This document shows positions 16,715 to 24,631 of a stretch of DNA of 37,760 nt, piece after piece. Position numbers and translations under genes: made by a program. The DNA comes from Acidimicrobiaceae bacterium. GTDB taxonomy: Bacteria > Actinomycetota > Acidimicrobiia > Acidimicrobiales > Bog-793. The stretch's first letter is position 1. Each line of letters begins with the position of its first letter. The notes under the pieces were generated by a model. That model had not been told where the DNA came from. It was given only the letters and a program-made list of their open reading frames with translations, and did not search any database. Location: the NCBI GenBank assembly GCA_025464005.1, contig JAODBO010000153.1, positions 1 to 37,760 on the forward strand, given 5' to 3'.

Positions 16715-17301
16715 GTCCCCTGCTCTCTTGGCGCCCTCATGCGACGGCCGAGGAACACGACGATCACCACGACCGTCAGTGCCGCCAGCCCGTAGCCCGC
16801 GAGCGAGAAGTCGTGGGAGATCCGTCGCCATGCCGAGCTCAGCCCGTAGCCGATCGACGAGAGCGTGGACACGTACACGAGCGTGCCGACGAAGCTACAC
16901 GCGAGGAAACGCGCCGTCGGCATCTCGGCAATCCCCGCGACGATCGAAACAACCGCTCGGAGCACCGGGACGGCCCGTCCCACAAGCACCGCGATCGCGC
17001 CTCGGCGGGCGAAGAACTCCTCGGCGCGATCGAGGTCGCGAGAGGTGACGCGCACGTAGCGGCCGACCCGCTCGACCACCGGCCGGCCCCCGACGCGCCC
17101 CACCGTGTACGCGACGTAGGAACCGACGACCTCGCCGAGGGTCGCGAGGGCGATCACCGCGGCGAGGTTGAGCCTTCCTTGGCCGGCGAGCACGCCGGCA
17201 AAGCCCAAGGTCAGCTCCGACGGGATCGGGATGCAGGCCGCCTGGGTGAGCGCGAGCACGATGAGCGCGATGTAGCCCTCGTGCGCGAGGAAGCTCTGCA
17301 T
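16711..17301 (-). CDS. DedA family membrane protein
   Basis: A 196-aa polytopic membrane protein of the DedA (SNARE-associated) superfamily. The N-terminal PIPSELTLGFAGVLAGQG and ALATLGEVVGSYVAYTVGR correspond to the conserved re-entrant and helix regions, and LVGRAVPVLRAVVSIVAGIAE is the family signature with its essential Arg. DedA proteins include UptA, an undecaprenyl-phosphate translocase in Bacillus. The gene lies inside the operon between dprE1 (15-base gap) and dprE2 (GTGA overlap), so a role in returning or moving the polyprenyl-phosphate carrier of the arabinose donor is an attractive inference. General envelope maintenance is the alternative. Confidence 0.9.
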   Translation of the reverse strand: MQSFLAHEGYIALIVLALTQAACIPIPSELTLGFAGVLAGQGRLNLAAVIALATLGEVVGSYVAYTVGRVGGRPVVERVGRYVRVTSRDLDRAEEFFARRGAIAVLVGRAVPVLRAVVSIVAGIAEMPTARFLACSFVGTLVYVSTLSSIGYGLSSAWRRISHDFSLAGYGLAALTVVVIVVFLGRRMRAPREQGT

Positions 17302-17316
17302 GGCCCGCTCGTGTGC

Positions 17317-18705
17317 CTAGCGCTCGGAGGCGCCGACGCGCCGCCACTGGTCGGAGACGAAGACGCCGGTCGGATCGACCCTCGCGCGCACGGCGAGCCA
17401 CTCCTCGAGGCGCGGGTACATCTCCCGGAGCAGCTCCGGTCGCAGGCGTCCGTCCTTCGCGAGGTAGACGCGGCCCTGCGCGTCGGCGACAACATCGTCG
17501 AGCCGGTCGAGCACCGGCGCCACGTCCCGCGCCGAGAGCGCGATATCGAGGGCGAGGGTCCAACCGGCGCTCGGAAAGGACATCGGGCCGGGATCGGCCT
17601 TCCCGAAGCGCTTCAGGACGGCGAGCGATGGCGTCAGCCTGGCGGCCTGCAGCAGCTCGATGACGGTGCGGACAGTCTCCTCAGCGCCGAAAGGGACGAC
17701 GAACTGGTACTGGGTGAAACCGCGCGGCCCGTACAGCCGGTTCCAGTCGCGGACGGCGTCGAGCGGATAGAAGAAGGAGGCGAGCGACTGCAGCTCGCCC
17801 GCTCGATGCAGCCGAGCCTTGCGGTACCAGAGCTCGTTGGCGGCTGCGATCGCCATCGGCTGGACCAGGTTGACCGGTGGGGCGAAGGGGACGCCGATGC
17901 CGCCGCTCGGCCGGTAGTCGAGCGCCTTGGCCCGATCCGCGGCCGGAAGGTCGGACAGCGCCGCGTGGTCGCCAAGGCTGAGGACCGACCGTCCGAGGCG
18001 AGATCCGCGGGCCGCGCAGTCGACCCAGGCGACGGAGTAGCGGTACGAGGCGTCGCTGTCGCTCAACTTCTCCATGCACTCGTCCAGGTCCCTCGCGCGC
18101 ACGGTGTCGACGAGCATCCGCGAGGTCTCGATCCGATGGAGCCGGACGTCGGCTTCCGCGATCGCGCCGGTCAAGCCCATACCGCCGAGCGTCGCCCAGA
18201 AGAGCTCCGGGTCGCTCGCCGGCGCCACCTCGACTCCTCCCGAGGGCGTGACGAGCTCGATGCGCTGCACGTAGCTCCCGAACGCGCCGTCTCGATGGTG
18301 GTTCTTGCCGTGGACGTCGGCCGCGATCGCGCCTCCGACGGTGACGTGCGCAGTGCCGGGTGTCACGGGCACGAACCAACCGCGCGGGACCACCTCTCGA
18401 AGCAGGGCGTCGAGCGACACCCCGCCCTCGACGCGAACGATCCCCTCGTCGAGGTCCTCGATCGCGATGGCGCCGAGCGGCGTGCAGTCGAGCACCATCC
18501 CGCCCGCGCACTGAGCGGCGTCCCCGTAGGACCTGCCGAGGCCCCGGGCGAGCACGGGCGTGGCCGATCTGCCGGCGCCGACGACGAGCTCCTCGAGGTG
18601 GCGCCGGCTCCGGACGGTCACGACCCGGGCGGCCGACGGCGAAGCGCGCCCCCAACCGCTCACGAGGCTCGCGGCGACGCGATCGTCGGTCACGGAGTCG
18701 ATCAC
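17317..18705 (-). CDS. dprE1: decaprenylphosphoryl-beta-D-ribose oxidase (DprE1-like, FAD)
   Basis: DprE1 oxidises the 2'-hydroxyl of decaprenyl-phosphoryl-ribose, the first half of epimerisation to the arabinose donor. The FAD domain shows ARGLGRSYGDAAQ (Tyr60) and VHGKNHHRDG (His132, the residue near the flavin in the mycobacterial enzyme). The C-terminal half shows FFYPLDAVRDW (Tyr313), GFTQYQFVVPFG and LAKDGR (Lys417, matching mycobacterial Lys418). The benzothiazinone-trapping Cys387 of M. tuberculosis corresponds to Ala385 in AGWTLALDIAL. Start GTG at 18705 (GTGA overlap with ubiA) gives 462 aa, against 461 in M. tuberculosis. The frame stays open to 20007 but only as a shadow of ubiA. 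Confidence 0.87.
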   Translation of the reverse strand: MIDSVTDDRVAASLVSGWGRASPSAARVVTVRSRRHLEELVVGAGRSATPVLARGLGRSYGDAAQCAGGMVLDCTPLGAIAIEDLDEGIVRVEGGVSLDALLREVVPRGWFVPVTPGTAHVTVGGAIAADVHGKNHHRDGAFGSYVQRIELVTPSGGVEVAPASDPELFWATLGGMGLTGAIAEADVRLHRIETSRMLVDTVRARDLDECMEKLSDSDASYRYSVAWVDCAARGSRLGRSVLSLGDHAALSDLPAADRAKALDYRPSGGIGVPFAPPVNLVQPMAIAAANELWYRKARLHRAGELQSLASFFYPLDAVRDWNRLYGPRGFTQYQFVVPFGAEETVRTVIELLQAARLTPSLAVLKRFGKADPGPMSFPSAGWTLALDIALSARDVAPVLDRLDDVVADAQGRVYLAKDGRLRPELLREMYPRLEEWLAVRARVDPTGVFVSDQWRRVGASER

Positions 18706-19718
18706 GTGTAGATACCCGCAGCGACGAGCGCGACGCAGCTCAGCCCGAGGACCTGGAGCGTGTGGTTGCGAAACACGAGCTCCTCGGGCGCCCCTCCCTT
18801 GCCGCTCTCGATGGCGAGCTCGACGGTCAGCACACCGAGCACGAACGGCACGATCGAGATCTGCAACAACAGGGCGCCGGCGTCGGGCGGTCCGAGGTCG
18901 ATGTGGGCCGCCCGCTGGAACGCCCACAGCCCGTAGCTGACGATCGCGACGGCGGCTCCGATCATGCGCACCGATCGAAGGTAGGGCTTGGAGTACTCGT
19001 CGAGCACCCTGCGATGCGACGCGCCCGCGGCACCGAGCACGTCCAGCTCGGTGCTGCGTTTTCCGGCCACGACGAGCAGGGCGGCAGCGGAGGTCACGAT
19101 GGCGAACCAGGGCGAGATCGGGATGTGCACCGCCGCGCCGCCGGCGACGGCGCGGAGCACGAAGCCGGACGCCACGCAGGCGAGCTCGATGACGGCAAAC
19201 CGTTTCAGCCACAGCGAGTACGCCGTGCTGATGAGGACGTAGGCGCCGACGACACCGGCGAGCTGCGCACCGCCGAGCAGGCCCGCCCCGACGACCGCCG
19301 CTACGAGGAGGGTGCCGCCGAGCGCGAGCGCGAGCGCCAGGGGCAGTTCGCCGGACGCGATCGGCCGGTGGCGCTTGTCCGGATGGACCCGGTCCGCAGG
19401 CGCGTCGATAACGTCGTTCACGAGGTAGGTCCCTGCCGAGGCCAGGAGGAACAGCCCCGCGGTCGCCGCCGTCCGAGCGAGGACCTCCGCACGACCGAGC
19501 TCGCCGGCGGCCGCCGGAGCGGCCACGACGAGGAGGTTCTTCACCCACTGGCGGGGACGCATCGCGACGAGGAGTGAGTAGCCCAACGAGCGGGTGCCGG
19601 CTTTGCCCTTCGCGTCGTCCCCGGCCGGTGGCGCGTCCGCGCGTACGAGGCGCGGCGCCCGGTCGCTGACCGGACGCAGGTGGCGCCGCTCGCTCGGATG
19701 CGTCGCTCGCTCGTCCAC
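18702..19718 (-). CDS. ubiA: decaprenyl-phosphate phosphoribosyltransferase (UbiA superfamily)
   Basis: The enzyme transfers 5-phosphoribose from PRPP to decaprenyl phosphate, starting the decaprenyl-phosphoryl-arabinose pathway. MRPRQWVKNLLV opens the membrane domain and NDVIDAPADRVHPDKRHRPI is the Asp-rich motif typical of this branch of UbiA. YSLWLKRFAVIELACVASGFVLRAVAGG and SPWFAIVTSAAALLVVAGKR follow, with about eight to nine hydrophobic helices. GTG at 19718, 5 bases after the preceding stop, gives 338 aa with a ~45-residue basic N-terminal tail. The dprE1 gene overlaps its end. Other UbiA prenyltransferases are less likely given the neighbours. The phosphatase that should follow this step is not in the window. 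Confidence 0.85.
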   Translation of the reverse strand: MDERATHPSERRHLRPVSDRAPRLVRADAPPAGDDAKGKAGTRSLGYSLLVAMRPRQWVKNLLVVAAPAAAGELGRAEVLARTAATAGLFLLASAGTYLVNDVIDAPADRVHPDKRHRPIASGELPLALALALGGTLLVAAVVGAGLLGGAQLAGVVGAYVLISTAYSLWLKRFAVIELACVASGFVLRAVAGGAAVHIPISPWFAIVTSAAALLVVAGKRSTELDVLGAAGASHRRVLDEYSKPYLRSVRMIGAAVAIVSYGLWAFQRAAHIDLGPPDAGALLLQISIVPFVLGVLTVELAIESGKGGAPEELVFRNHTLQVLGLSCVALVAAGIYT

Positions 19719-19723
19719 GTCGC

Positions 19724-21064
19724 TCAGCCGCCGCTGCGGGCTGACATCGTGAAGAAGTCGCGCGACCACCACGACTCGAAGTAGCGCGCCGGGGTGCCGA
19801 CCATCCCGGGGAGCAGGTCCGTCCCGTTCGCCGCCGACGCCGCTCCCGTAGCCGTCGAAGGGTTGTACGTCGCGAGGTTGACCCAGTCCGTGTTGATGTC
19901 GAGCTCCATGGCTCGCACCGCCCCCGCACGGACGAGCAGGTCGGCGAGTGTCGTGATGTTGAGGCCGGGACCGCCGACGTAGACGAGCGCCGCGTCGGCG
20001 GTGACACCGACGCCGGAGCGCCAGACGTACACCTGGTTGCCCAGCGTGTAGCCCCACTGGATGGTGTCGTTGGCGTTGAGCCCCCCCACGGGCTTGCCGC
20101 CGTCGACGAGAAGGTCGAGGTTCTGACGCACCGCGACGACGTTCGGCGTCATGGTGGCGTCACGGCCCCAGTCCGCGACGGTGACGTTGCCGTTGCGGTA
20201 GACCACGACAGACGCGGCGCCCTTGCGCAGCGGTATCTCGACGTGGCCGTTGGTGTAGTACCCGCCGTTCGCATTGCCCATGAGGAAGCCAGCGTTGAAC
20301 GCGGCGACGACGGACTTCGCCGCAGCAGGAAGGATCGGTGCCGTATCCGGGTAGGGCCCGCCCCCCGGGATGGTGCTTCCCGAGTAGAGCGTCGCCCTGA
20401 GCAGCTTGGTGTCCATCCACGCGACCCCCACCACGAGGCTCGTGTGGACAGGATCGGGCCGCATGAAGGCCTCGTACACCGACGTCAGCCCGTCGACCTT
20501 GCGGCCCGCGGCGTGCCACACGCCCTCGCCGGCGATCGCGGGCTTGGCGAAGGGCTGTATCGGGGCCGGCGCGGCGAGGTGGGCGACGAGGTGGCCCGAC
20601 GGGGAAGTCCCGGTGCCCTTCGTGCTCGGCGCGGCCGGGATTGCCCCCTTCGCGGGCGCGCCGCCGACGGCCGGCTGGTGATGCGAGTACCAGGTGTTCT
20701 CGGCCCAGTTGACGATCGAGGCACCGCCGTTCTCTCGTGCCCACTCGGCGAGGCGCGCGCCGGCCGAGCTCCCGAGCCCCGGGTTGGTCAGCGCAGTGGC
20801 GAGGGAGACCCATACCGGGGTGAGACCAAGCACTACTGCGCCGAGGACCGTCAGAACGGGATGTCGCCCGAAGATGGTGCGTCGTCGAAGCCGCGCCTCG
20901 CGTCGCCTGGCGCGGCGCCCCCGGAACCCCTTGCGACTGCGTCGCGGTCGCGGCTGCGGTTGTGGCGAGCTCATTTGGCGACCGTCGGTCGGGCGCTCGG
21001 GGGCCTCGAGACCGACGCCGCGCTCGAGCCTGGTCGACGTGCCCGAACCGCGCTGGCGGCTCAT
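19724..21064 (-). CDS. phosphodiester glycosidase family (NAGPA/DUF2233-like) membrane-anchored protein
   Basis: The protein begins with a very basic region (many Arg), one hydrophobic segment (HPVLTVLGAVVLGLTPVWVSL), then a Pro/Gly/Ala linker and a C-terminal ~300-residue domain facing outside. That domain shows VVAAFNAGFLMGNANGGYYTNG and AALVYVGGPGLNITTLADLLV followed by MELDINTDWVNLATY, which resemble the phosphodiester glycosidase domain that removes sugars attached through phosphate. ATG at 21064 shares ATGA with the gene upstream and gives 446 aa; ATG at 20974 is an alternative that drops 30 residues. It lies 5 bases before ubiA. A substrate in a phosphodiester-linked envelope glycan is inferred from context. 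Confidence 0.7.
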   Translation of the reverse strand: MSRQRGSGTSTRLERGVGLEAPERPTDGRQMSSPQPQPRPRRSRKGFRGRRARRREARLRRRTIFGRHPVLTVLGAVVLGLTPVWVSLATALTNPGLGSSAGARLAEWARENGGASIVNWAENTWYSHHQPAVGGAPAKGAIPAAPSTKGTGTSPSGHLVAHLAAPAPIQPFAKPAIAGEGVWHAAGRKVDGLTSVYEAFMRPDPVHTSLVVGVAWMDTKLLRATLYSGSTIPGGGPYPDTAPILPAAAKSVVAAFNAGFLMGNANGGYYTNGHVEIPLRKGAASVVVYRNGNVTVADWGRDATMTPNVVAVRQNLDLLVDGGKPVGGLNANDTIQWGYTLGNQVYVWRSGVGVTADAALVYVGGPGLNITTLADLLVRAGAVRAMELDINTDWVNLATYNPSTATGAASAANGTDLLPGMVGTPARYFESWWSRDFFTMSARSGG

Positions 21065-23148
21065 CCGGTCGCCGAATGCGTAGGCGTGGACCCTCCGGGA
21101 CCGAGGAGGTCGAAGCCGTCGGGTGTGTTGATCAGGCCCGCCGTGGTGCCCGCCTTGCCGGTGACGCCGTACTGCCACACCGTCGCACCGGTCGCGGGGT
21201 CGATCGCGACCATCCGGTTGTTGTAGTCGTCGTTCAACATGATGGCGCCCGAAGGCAGCACCTCCGCGAGTGATGGCTGGTTGAGCATTCCCGGTCCCGA
21301 CGTGGGCCCGTAGCGGTAGAGGATCGTGCCGGCTCGGTTGAACTCGATGATGGCGCCGGGATTCTCGTAATCGGCTACGAGATAGCGGTCGGGGCCGACC
21401 TGCTGCGGGTCGGACGGGTACCCGATCGGCAGGTGCACACTCCAGACGAGGTGGCCAGTCGTCGTGTACTCGTCGATCCACGATCCGTTGATCTCGGAGA
21501 CCAAGAGGTTACCGTCGGCCAAGGGGGTGTCACCGTTCGGCGAGCCGAGCTCGGTCGGTGGGTTGTGCGTGCACGCGCCCGTCGTGCCGATCTGCTTGAG
21601 GACCTTCTTGGTAGCGCTGAGGATGACGATGCGGCAGTTCTTCGGGTCAGCCACGACGATGTTGCCGTTGCGCAGCAGGTACGCGTCGTCGGGATTGTTG
21701 AGGTAGCCCGGCGCCGAGCCCGCGACGTGCGGATGGCCGTACTGCCACACGACGCGTCCTGATGGATAGGCGATCTCCACCAGGGTCTCGTTCTCCTCCT
21801 GGTTGGAGATGATCGCCGTGCCGTTGCGGATGAAGAAGGCGTCGTCCGGGAAGTAGAAGCCGCCCGAGGGCGCCGGCTTGGTCTTCGACGGATAGGACCA
21901 GATCACCTTGTTCGAGGCGTCGAGCAGGAGGAGGCGGTCGTTGCCGCGATCCGCGACGAGGAGCTGATCGCCGACAAACGGCGAACCAGCGCCTACTTGG
22001 CCCGCGACGCCGTAGCGCCTGTTGGGCTGGAGCATCTGCACGTCAGCGGTGGGCGATCCGCCCGCGATCTCACCACCGACGACCCACAGCCGGTTGCCGA
22101 CGACGGCCGCGGCGGCGTTCGTCACCGGCACGGGCAACGATCCGGCCTCGAGGAAGTGGGAGCGCGCGGCGTCGAACGCGTAGATGTTGTGGACGGGACT
22201 GGGTGTCGACCCGCCCGTGGCGGACTCCCCTCCGGCCAAGTAAATGGTGCCTCCGACCTTCGCAGCCGCCGCCCCGGAGATCGGTATCGGCAGCTCACCC
22301 ACGACGCTTGCCTTGTGGGTGGCCGGATCGAGGACCTGCACGGTGCGGACGGGTCGACCGTCGTTCCCCTGTCCGCCGAACACGTAGATACGCCCGCCGA
22401 GCGCTGCGACGGCGGGGTAGCGCACCGGAACGGCGAGTGAGCCGACCCCCGTGAAGGACGTGCCGTTCGTCGTCGCAAGTACCTCGGCGTCGAGCGAAGG
22501 CCCGTCGTAGCCGCCGACGACATACGCGGTCGAGCCGATCGTCACCGCGGCCGCGTCGGCTCGGGCCTGGGAGAGCGAGCTCGACGTCCTTGGCCTGCCA
22601 CCGACCGAGAACCTCTGTGTCACCGCACTGGGCGACGCGGTGCCGCCCCCGACGACGAGTGCGGTCTTGCCGAGGAGCGTTCCGGCGGCGTCGTGAGTCG
22701 CCACGGCGAGGCTCCCGCTCGGCGTGAGGCGGCCGCTCGTCGTGTCAAGCACGTACACGCCCGAGTCCGAGCTGCCGGTGGAGCTGAGGCCCCCGGCGAT
22801 GGTGAGCTCGTTGGCGCCCGGTCCGCTGAGCACTACTTCCCGGCTGATCGGTGCTGCGAGCTGCCACGGCAGCAACCCGGCTTCGACCGCGTCCGGCCCG
22901 GTAGGCGACGCGACCGGCGTGGCGGACTTGCCCGCGGGGGCGCTGGGCCCTGCTCGCGGCTTGCTCGCCGGGCCGGAGCCAGACGACGTGACGACCACGA
23001 TGAGGATGGCGACGCCGAGCAGTGCAAGCCCGACGGCGAGCCTCCGGCGACGGAACTGTGCGCGACGGCGCGCGTCCCGCCGGGGTCCGCCTGGGCGCGA
23101 CGCTGATGCTCGGCCGGCACTTGCCGGCCGTCTTCCGACTTCGGTCAC
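21061..23148 (-). CDS. membrane-anchored double beta-propeller protein (Kelch plus PQQ/NHL-like)
   Basis: A 695-aa protein with an Arg-rich N-terminus, one membrane segment at about residues 36-54 (RLAVGLALLGVAILIVVVTS), a Ser/Pro/Ala linker and two repeat regions. Residues ~90-400 hold Kelch-like blades with recurring VVGG, YVFGGQGNDG, IYLAGGE and LWVVGGE. Residues ~400-690 hold a second propeller with repeats such as KVIWSYPS, RVVWQYGHP, GHLVWSVHL and ATVWQYGVTG together with LLVADRGNDRLLLLD, like arylsulfotransferase/NHL folds. No catalytic motif is recognised. The start is GTG at 23148 without a strong ribosome-binding site. It is the first gene of the tightly packed operon running to dprE2, so an envelope glycan scaffold or binding role is possible. 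Confidence 0.75.
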   Translation of the reverse strand: MTEVGRRPASAGRASASRPGGPRRDARRRAQFRRRRLAVGLALLGVAILIVVVTSSGSGPASKPRAGPSAPAGKSATPVASPTGPDAVEAGLLPWQLAAPISREVVLSGPGANELTIAGGLSSTGSSDSGVYVLDTTSGRLTPSGSLAVATHDAAGTLLGKTALVVGGGTASPSAVTQRFSVGGRPRTSSSLSQARADAAAVTIGSTAYVVGGYDGPSLDAEVLATTNGTSFTGVGSLAVPVRYPAVAALGGRIYVFGGQGNDGRPVRTVQVLDPATHKASVVGELPIPISGAAAAKVGGTIYLAGGESATGGSTPSPVHNIYAFDAARSHFLEAGSLPVPVTNAAAAVVGNRLWVVGGEIAGGSPTADVQMLQPNRRYGVAGQVGAGSPFVGDQLLVADRGNDRLLLLDASNKVIWSYPSKTKPAPSGGFYFPDDAFFIRNGTAIISNQEENETLVEIAYPSGRVVWQYGHPHVAGSAPGYLNNPDDAYLLRNGNIVVADPKNCRIVILSATKKVLKQIGTTGACTHNPPTELGSPNGDTPLADGNLLVSEINGSWIDEYTTTGHLVWSVHLPIGYPSDPQQVGPDRYLVADYENPGAIIEFNRAGTILYRYGPTSGPGMLNQPSLAEVLPSGAIMLNDDYNNRMVAIDPATGATVWQYGVTGKAGTTAGLINTPDGFDLLGPGGSTPTHSATG

Positions 23149-23261
23149 AGAAGGGTGGTGCCTGCCTCACGACCGCCAGCCAGCTCGGTCCCCGGCCCGT
23201 GTCGGTGTCGGCTCGAGCAAGCGCGTGGATGCCCCATGTCATCAACATTAGCGACACCCCC

Positions 23262-24077
23262 TTACGTGAACATGAACGCCCGTGCGTACGGGAACGCCGT
23301 CGTGGATCGGCGGGCCCCGTCGAAACCGATGACCATCGCCTCGTAGCCGTCGAGCCGCTCGACGAGATCGAGGCCGTCGGGACCCGCGACCGCGAGTGCC
23401 GTGGCGAGGGCATCAGCCAGGCCGAGGTCCGGACCGCACACGCTCGCGGAAGCCGCGCGCGCCATGCTGCGCCCGCTATGGGGGTCCACGAGGTGCGCCC
23501 CACGTTCGTAGGTGCCGGAGGTCGCGATCGACCCGACGAGATCTACGACCGTGGCGAGGCGGCGCGGGGCCGCAGGGTCGACGATGCCGATCCTCCAGCC
23601 GAGGCCGCCGGGGAGCGTTCCGCGGGTCGCGACGTCACCGGCGGCATTCACGATCACGCCCGAGATCTCCGCCGCCGTGAGCTCGGCGAGGGCGCGCTGG
23701 GCCGCCCAGCCCTTGACGTAGCCCGTCGGATCCACTCCGCCCGGCATCGCCCACGGGTCGAACCATCCACCCGAGAGCTCGCGCGCGACCCCGCACTGCT
23801 CGAGCACGTGAGCCACGACGTCAGGAGCCTCGTCGAGGCTGATCTCGCCCCGCCGTAAACGGCTCATCGGGCTGTGCGGACGCCACGTGCTGAAGACCGC
23901 GTCCGCGCGTTGGAGAACGGCCCTCGCCCGAGCGAGCTGCACCCAGAGCTCGGGGCTCGCTTCGGTCGAGTCGGCGTAGACGTCGAAAGTCACGACGGTC
24001 CCCATCACCTCTTCCAGATGGCGGACGACTGGAGCCGGCGGCGGCGCTCCGACCGTGCTCATTTCGACAGCGCTCAT
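23262..24077 (-). CDS. apbE: FAD:protein FMN transferase
   Basis: ApbE-type flavin transferase moves FMN from FAD onto a Thr/Ser of target proteins outside the membrane. Visible family regions are MGTVVTFDVYAD, ADAVFSTWRPHSPMSRL, GWFDPWAMPGGVDPTGYVKGW, VNAAGDVATRG, SIATSGTYERGAHLVDPHSGR and GLADALATALAVAG. At 271 aa it has no evident signal peptide, like several actinobacterial ApbE proteins. ATG at 24077 overlaps the stop of the FMN-binding gene as ATGA, so enzyme and likely target are coupled. The conserved GGD/GGN element is seen as AGD. Mg2+ is the expected cofactor. Confidence 0.92.
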   Translation of the reverse strand: MSAVEMSTVGAPPPAPVVRHLEEVMGTVVTFDVYADSTEASPELWVQLARARAVLQRADAVFSTWRPHSPMSRLRRGEISLDEAPDVVAHVLEQCGVARELSGGWFDPWAMPGGVDPTGYVKGWAAQRALAELTAAEISGVIVNAAGDVATRGTLPGGLGWRIGIVDPAAPRRLATVVDLVGSIATSGTYERGAHLVDPHSGRSMARAASASVCGPDLGLADALATALAVAGPDGLDLVERLDGYEAMVIGFDGARRSTTAFPYARAFMFT

Positions 24078-24586
24078 TTCAGCCCGAGCTTGCCGAGAGC
24101 CGACTGGAGCGACTGGATGAACCCGGCGCTCGTGTAGCTGGCGCCCGAGATGCTCTGGATGTTGCTCGTCTGAGCCTGCAACGTCTCCTGCTCGAGCATC
24201 GGGATGGACTGCTGGTCGATGGACTGCGACAGCTGGTTGCCGCCCTCGTCGATCGAGGCGATCTTGACGTGCGTGATCTTCTTCCCGGCGACCGTGACCG
24301 ACACCGCGAGGATGCCGTAGTTGTAATTGACCTGTACGCCGGTCGCCGAACGGGTGGTCGACGGCGTCGACGCCGGGCTCGTCGTCGAGGTCGAGCTCGA
24401 CGTGCCCGAGGTTCCCCCTGCCGGCGGGCTCGTCGTGGTCGTCGAGCCATTCGGTGCTCCCGCGCTCGCACCGGCGCCGAGGGCGGCACCGCTGCCGGCA
24501 GCGAGCGTGGAAGATCTCGTATGGAAGCTCAGGACCCCGGCGACGCCTGCTGCTGTCGCCGCTAGCACGATCGGTCCCCGTTTCAT
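24074..24586 (-). CDS. secreted/membrane-anchored FMN-binding domain protein, ApbE target
   Basis: A 170-aa protein with an N-terminal hydrophobic signal/anchor (PIVLAATAAGVAGVLSF), a long Ser/Thr/Pro/Gly linker at residues ~40-82 and a C-terminal FMN-binding domain. The flavinylation motif is seen as SGASYTSAGF at residues ~148-157, with Thr152 the expected attachment residue by analogy with NqrC/RnfG (SGATxT). VTVAGKKITHVKI is the typical preceding strand. It lies between the ferric-reductase-like gene and apbE, so it is likely an electron carrier between the membrane reductase and an outside acceptor. The start is ATG at 24586. Confidence 0.88.
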   Translation of the reverse strand: MKRGPIVLAATAAGVAGVLSFHTRSSTLAAGSGAALGAGASAGAPNGSTTTTSPPAGGTSGTSSSTSTTSPASTPSTTRSATGVQVNYNYGILAVSVTVAGKKITHVKIASIDEGGNQLSQSIDQQSIPMLEQETLQAQTSNIQSISGASYTSAGFIQSLQSALGKLGLK

Positions 24587-24631
24587 CGGGTCACCGTGTC
24601 GATGTCGTTCAAGATCTCGCCCTTTCGTGGC

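Noticed and set aside
16813..18711. 632-codon rightward open frame
   Set aside because: It lies antisense to dedA and dprE1, is rich in Arg, Glu and Asp as expected for GC-biased antisense frames, and shows no family motif.
17317..20007. Open frame of about 896 codons that would fuse a long Arg-rich protein to DprE1
   Set aside because: The upstream part is a shadow of ubiA and the glycosidase gene; the DprE1 start at 18705 overlaps the ubiA stop and gives normal length.
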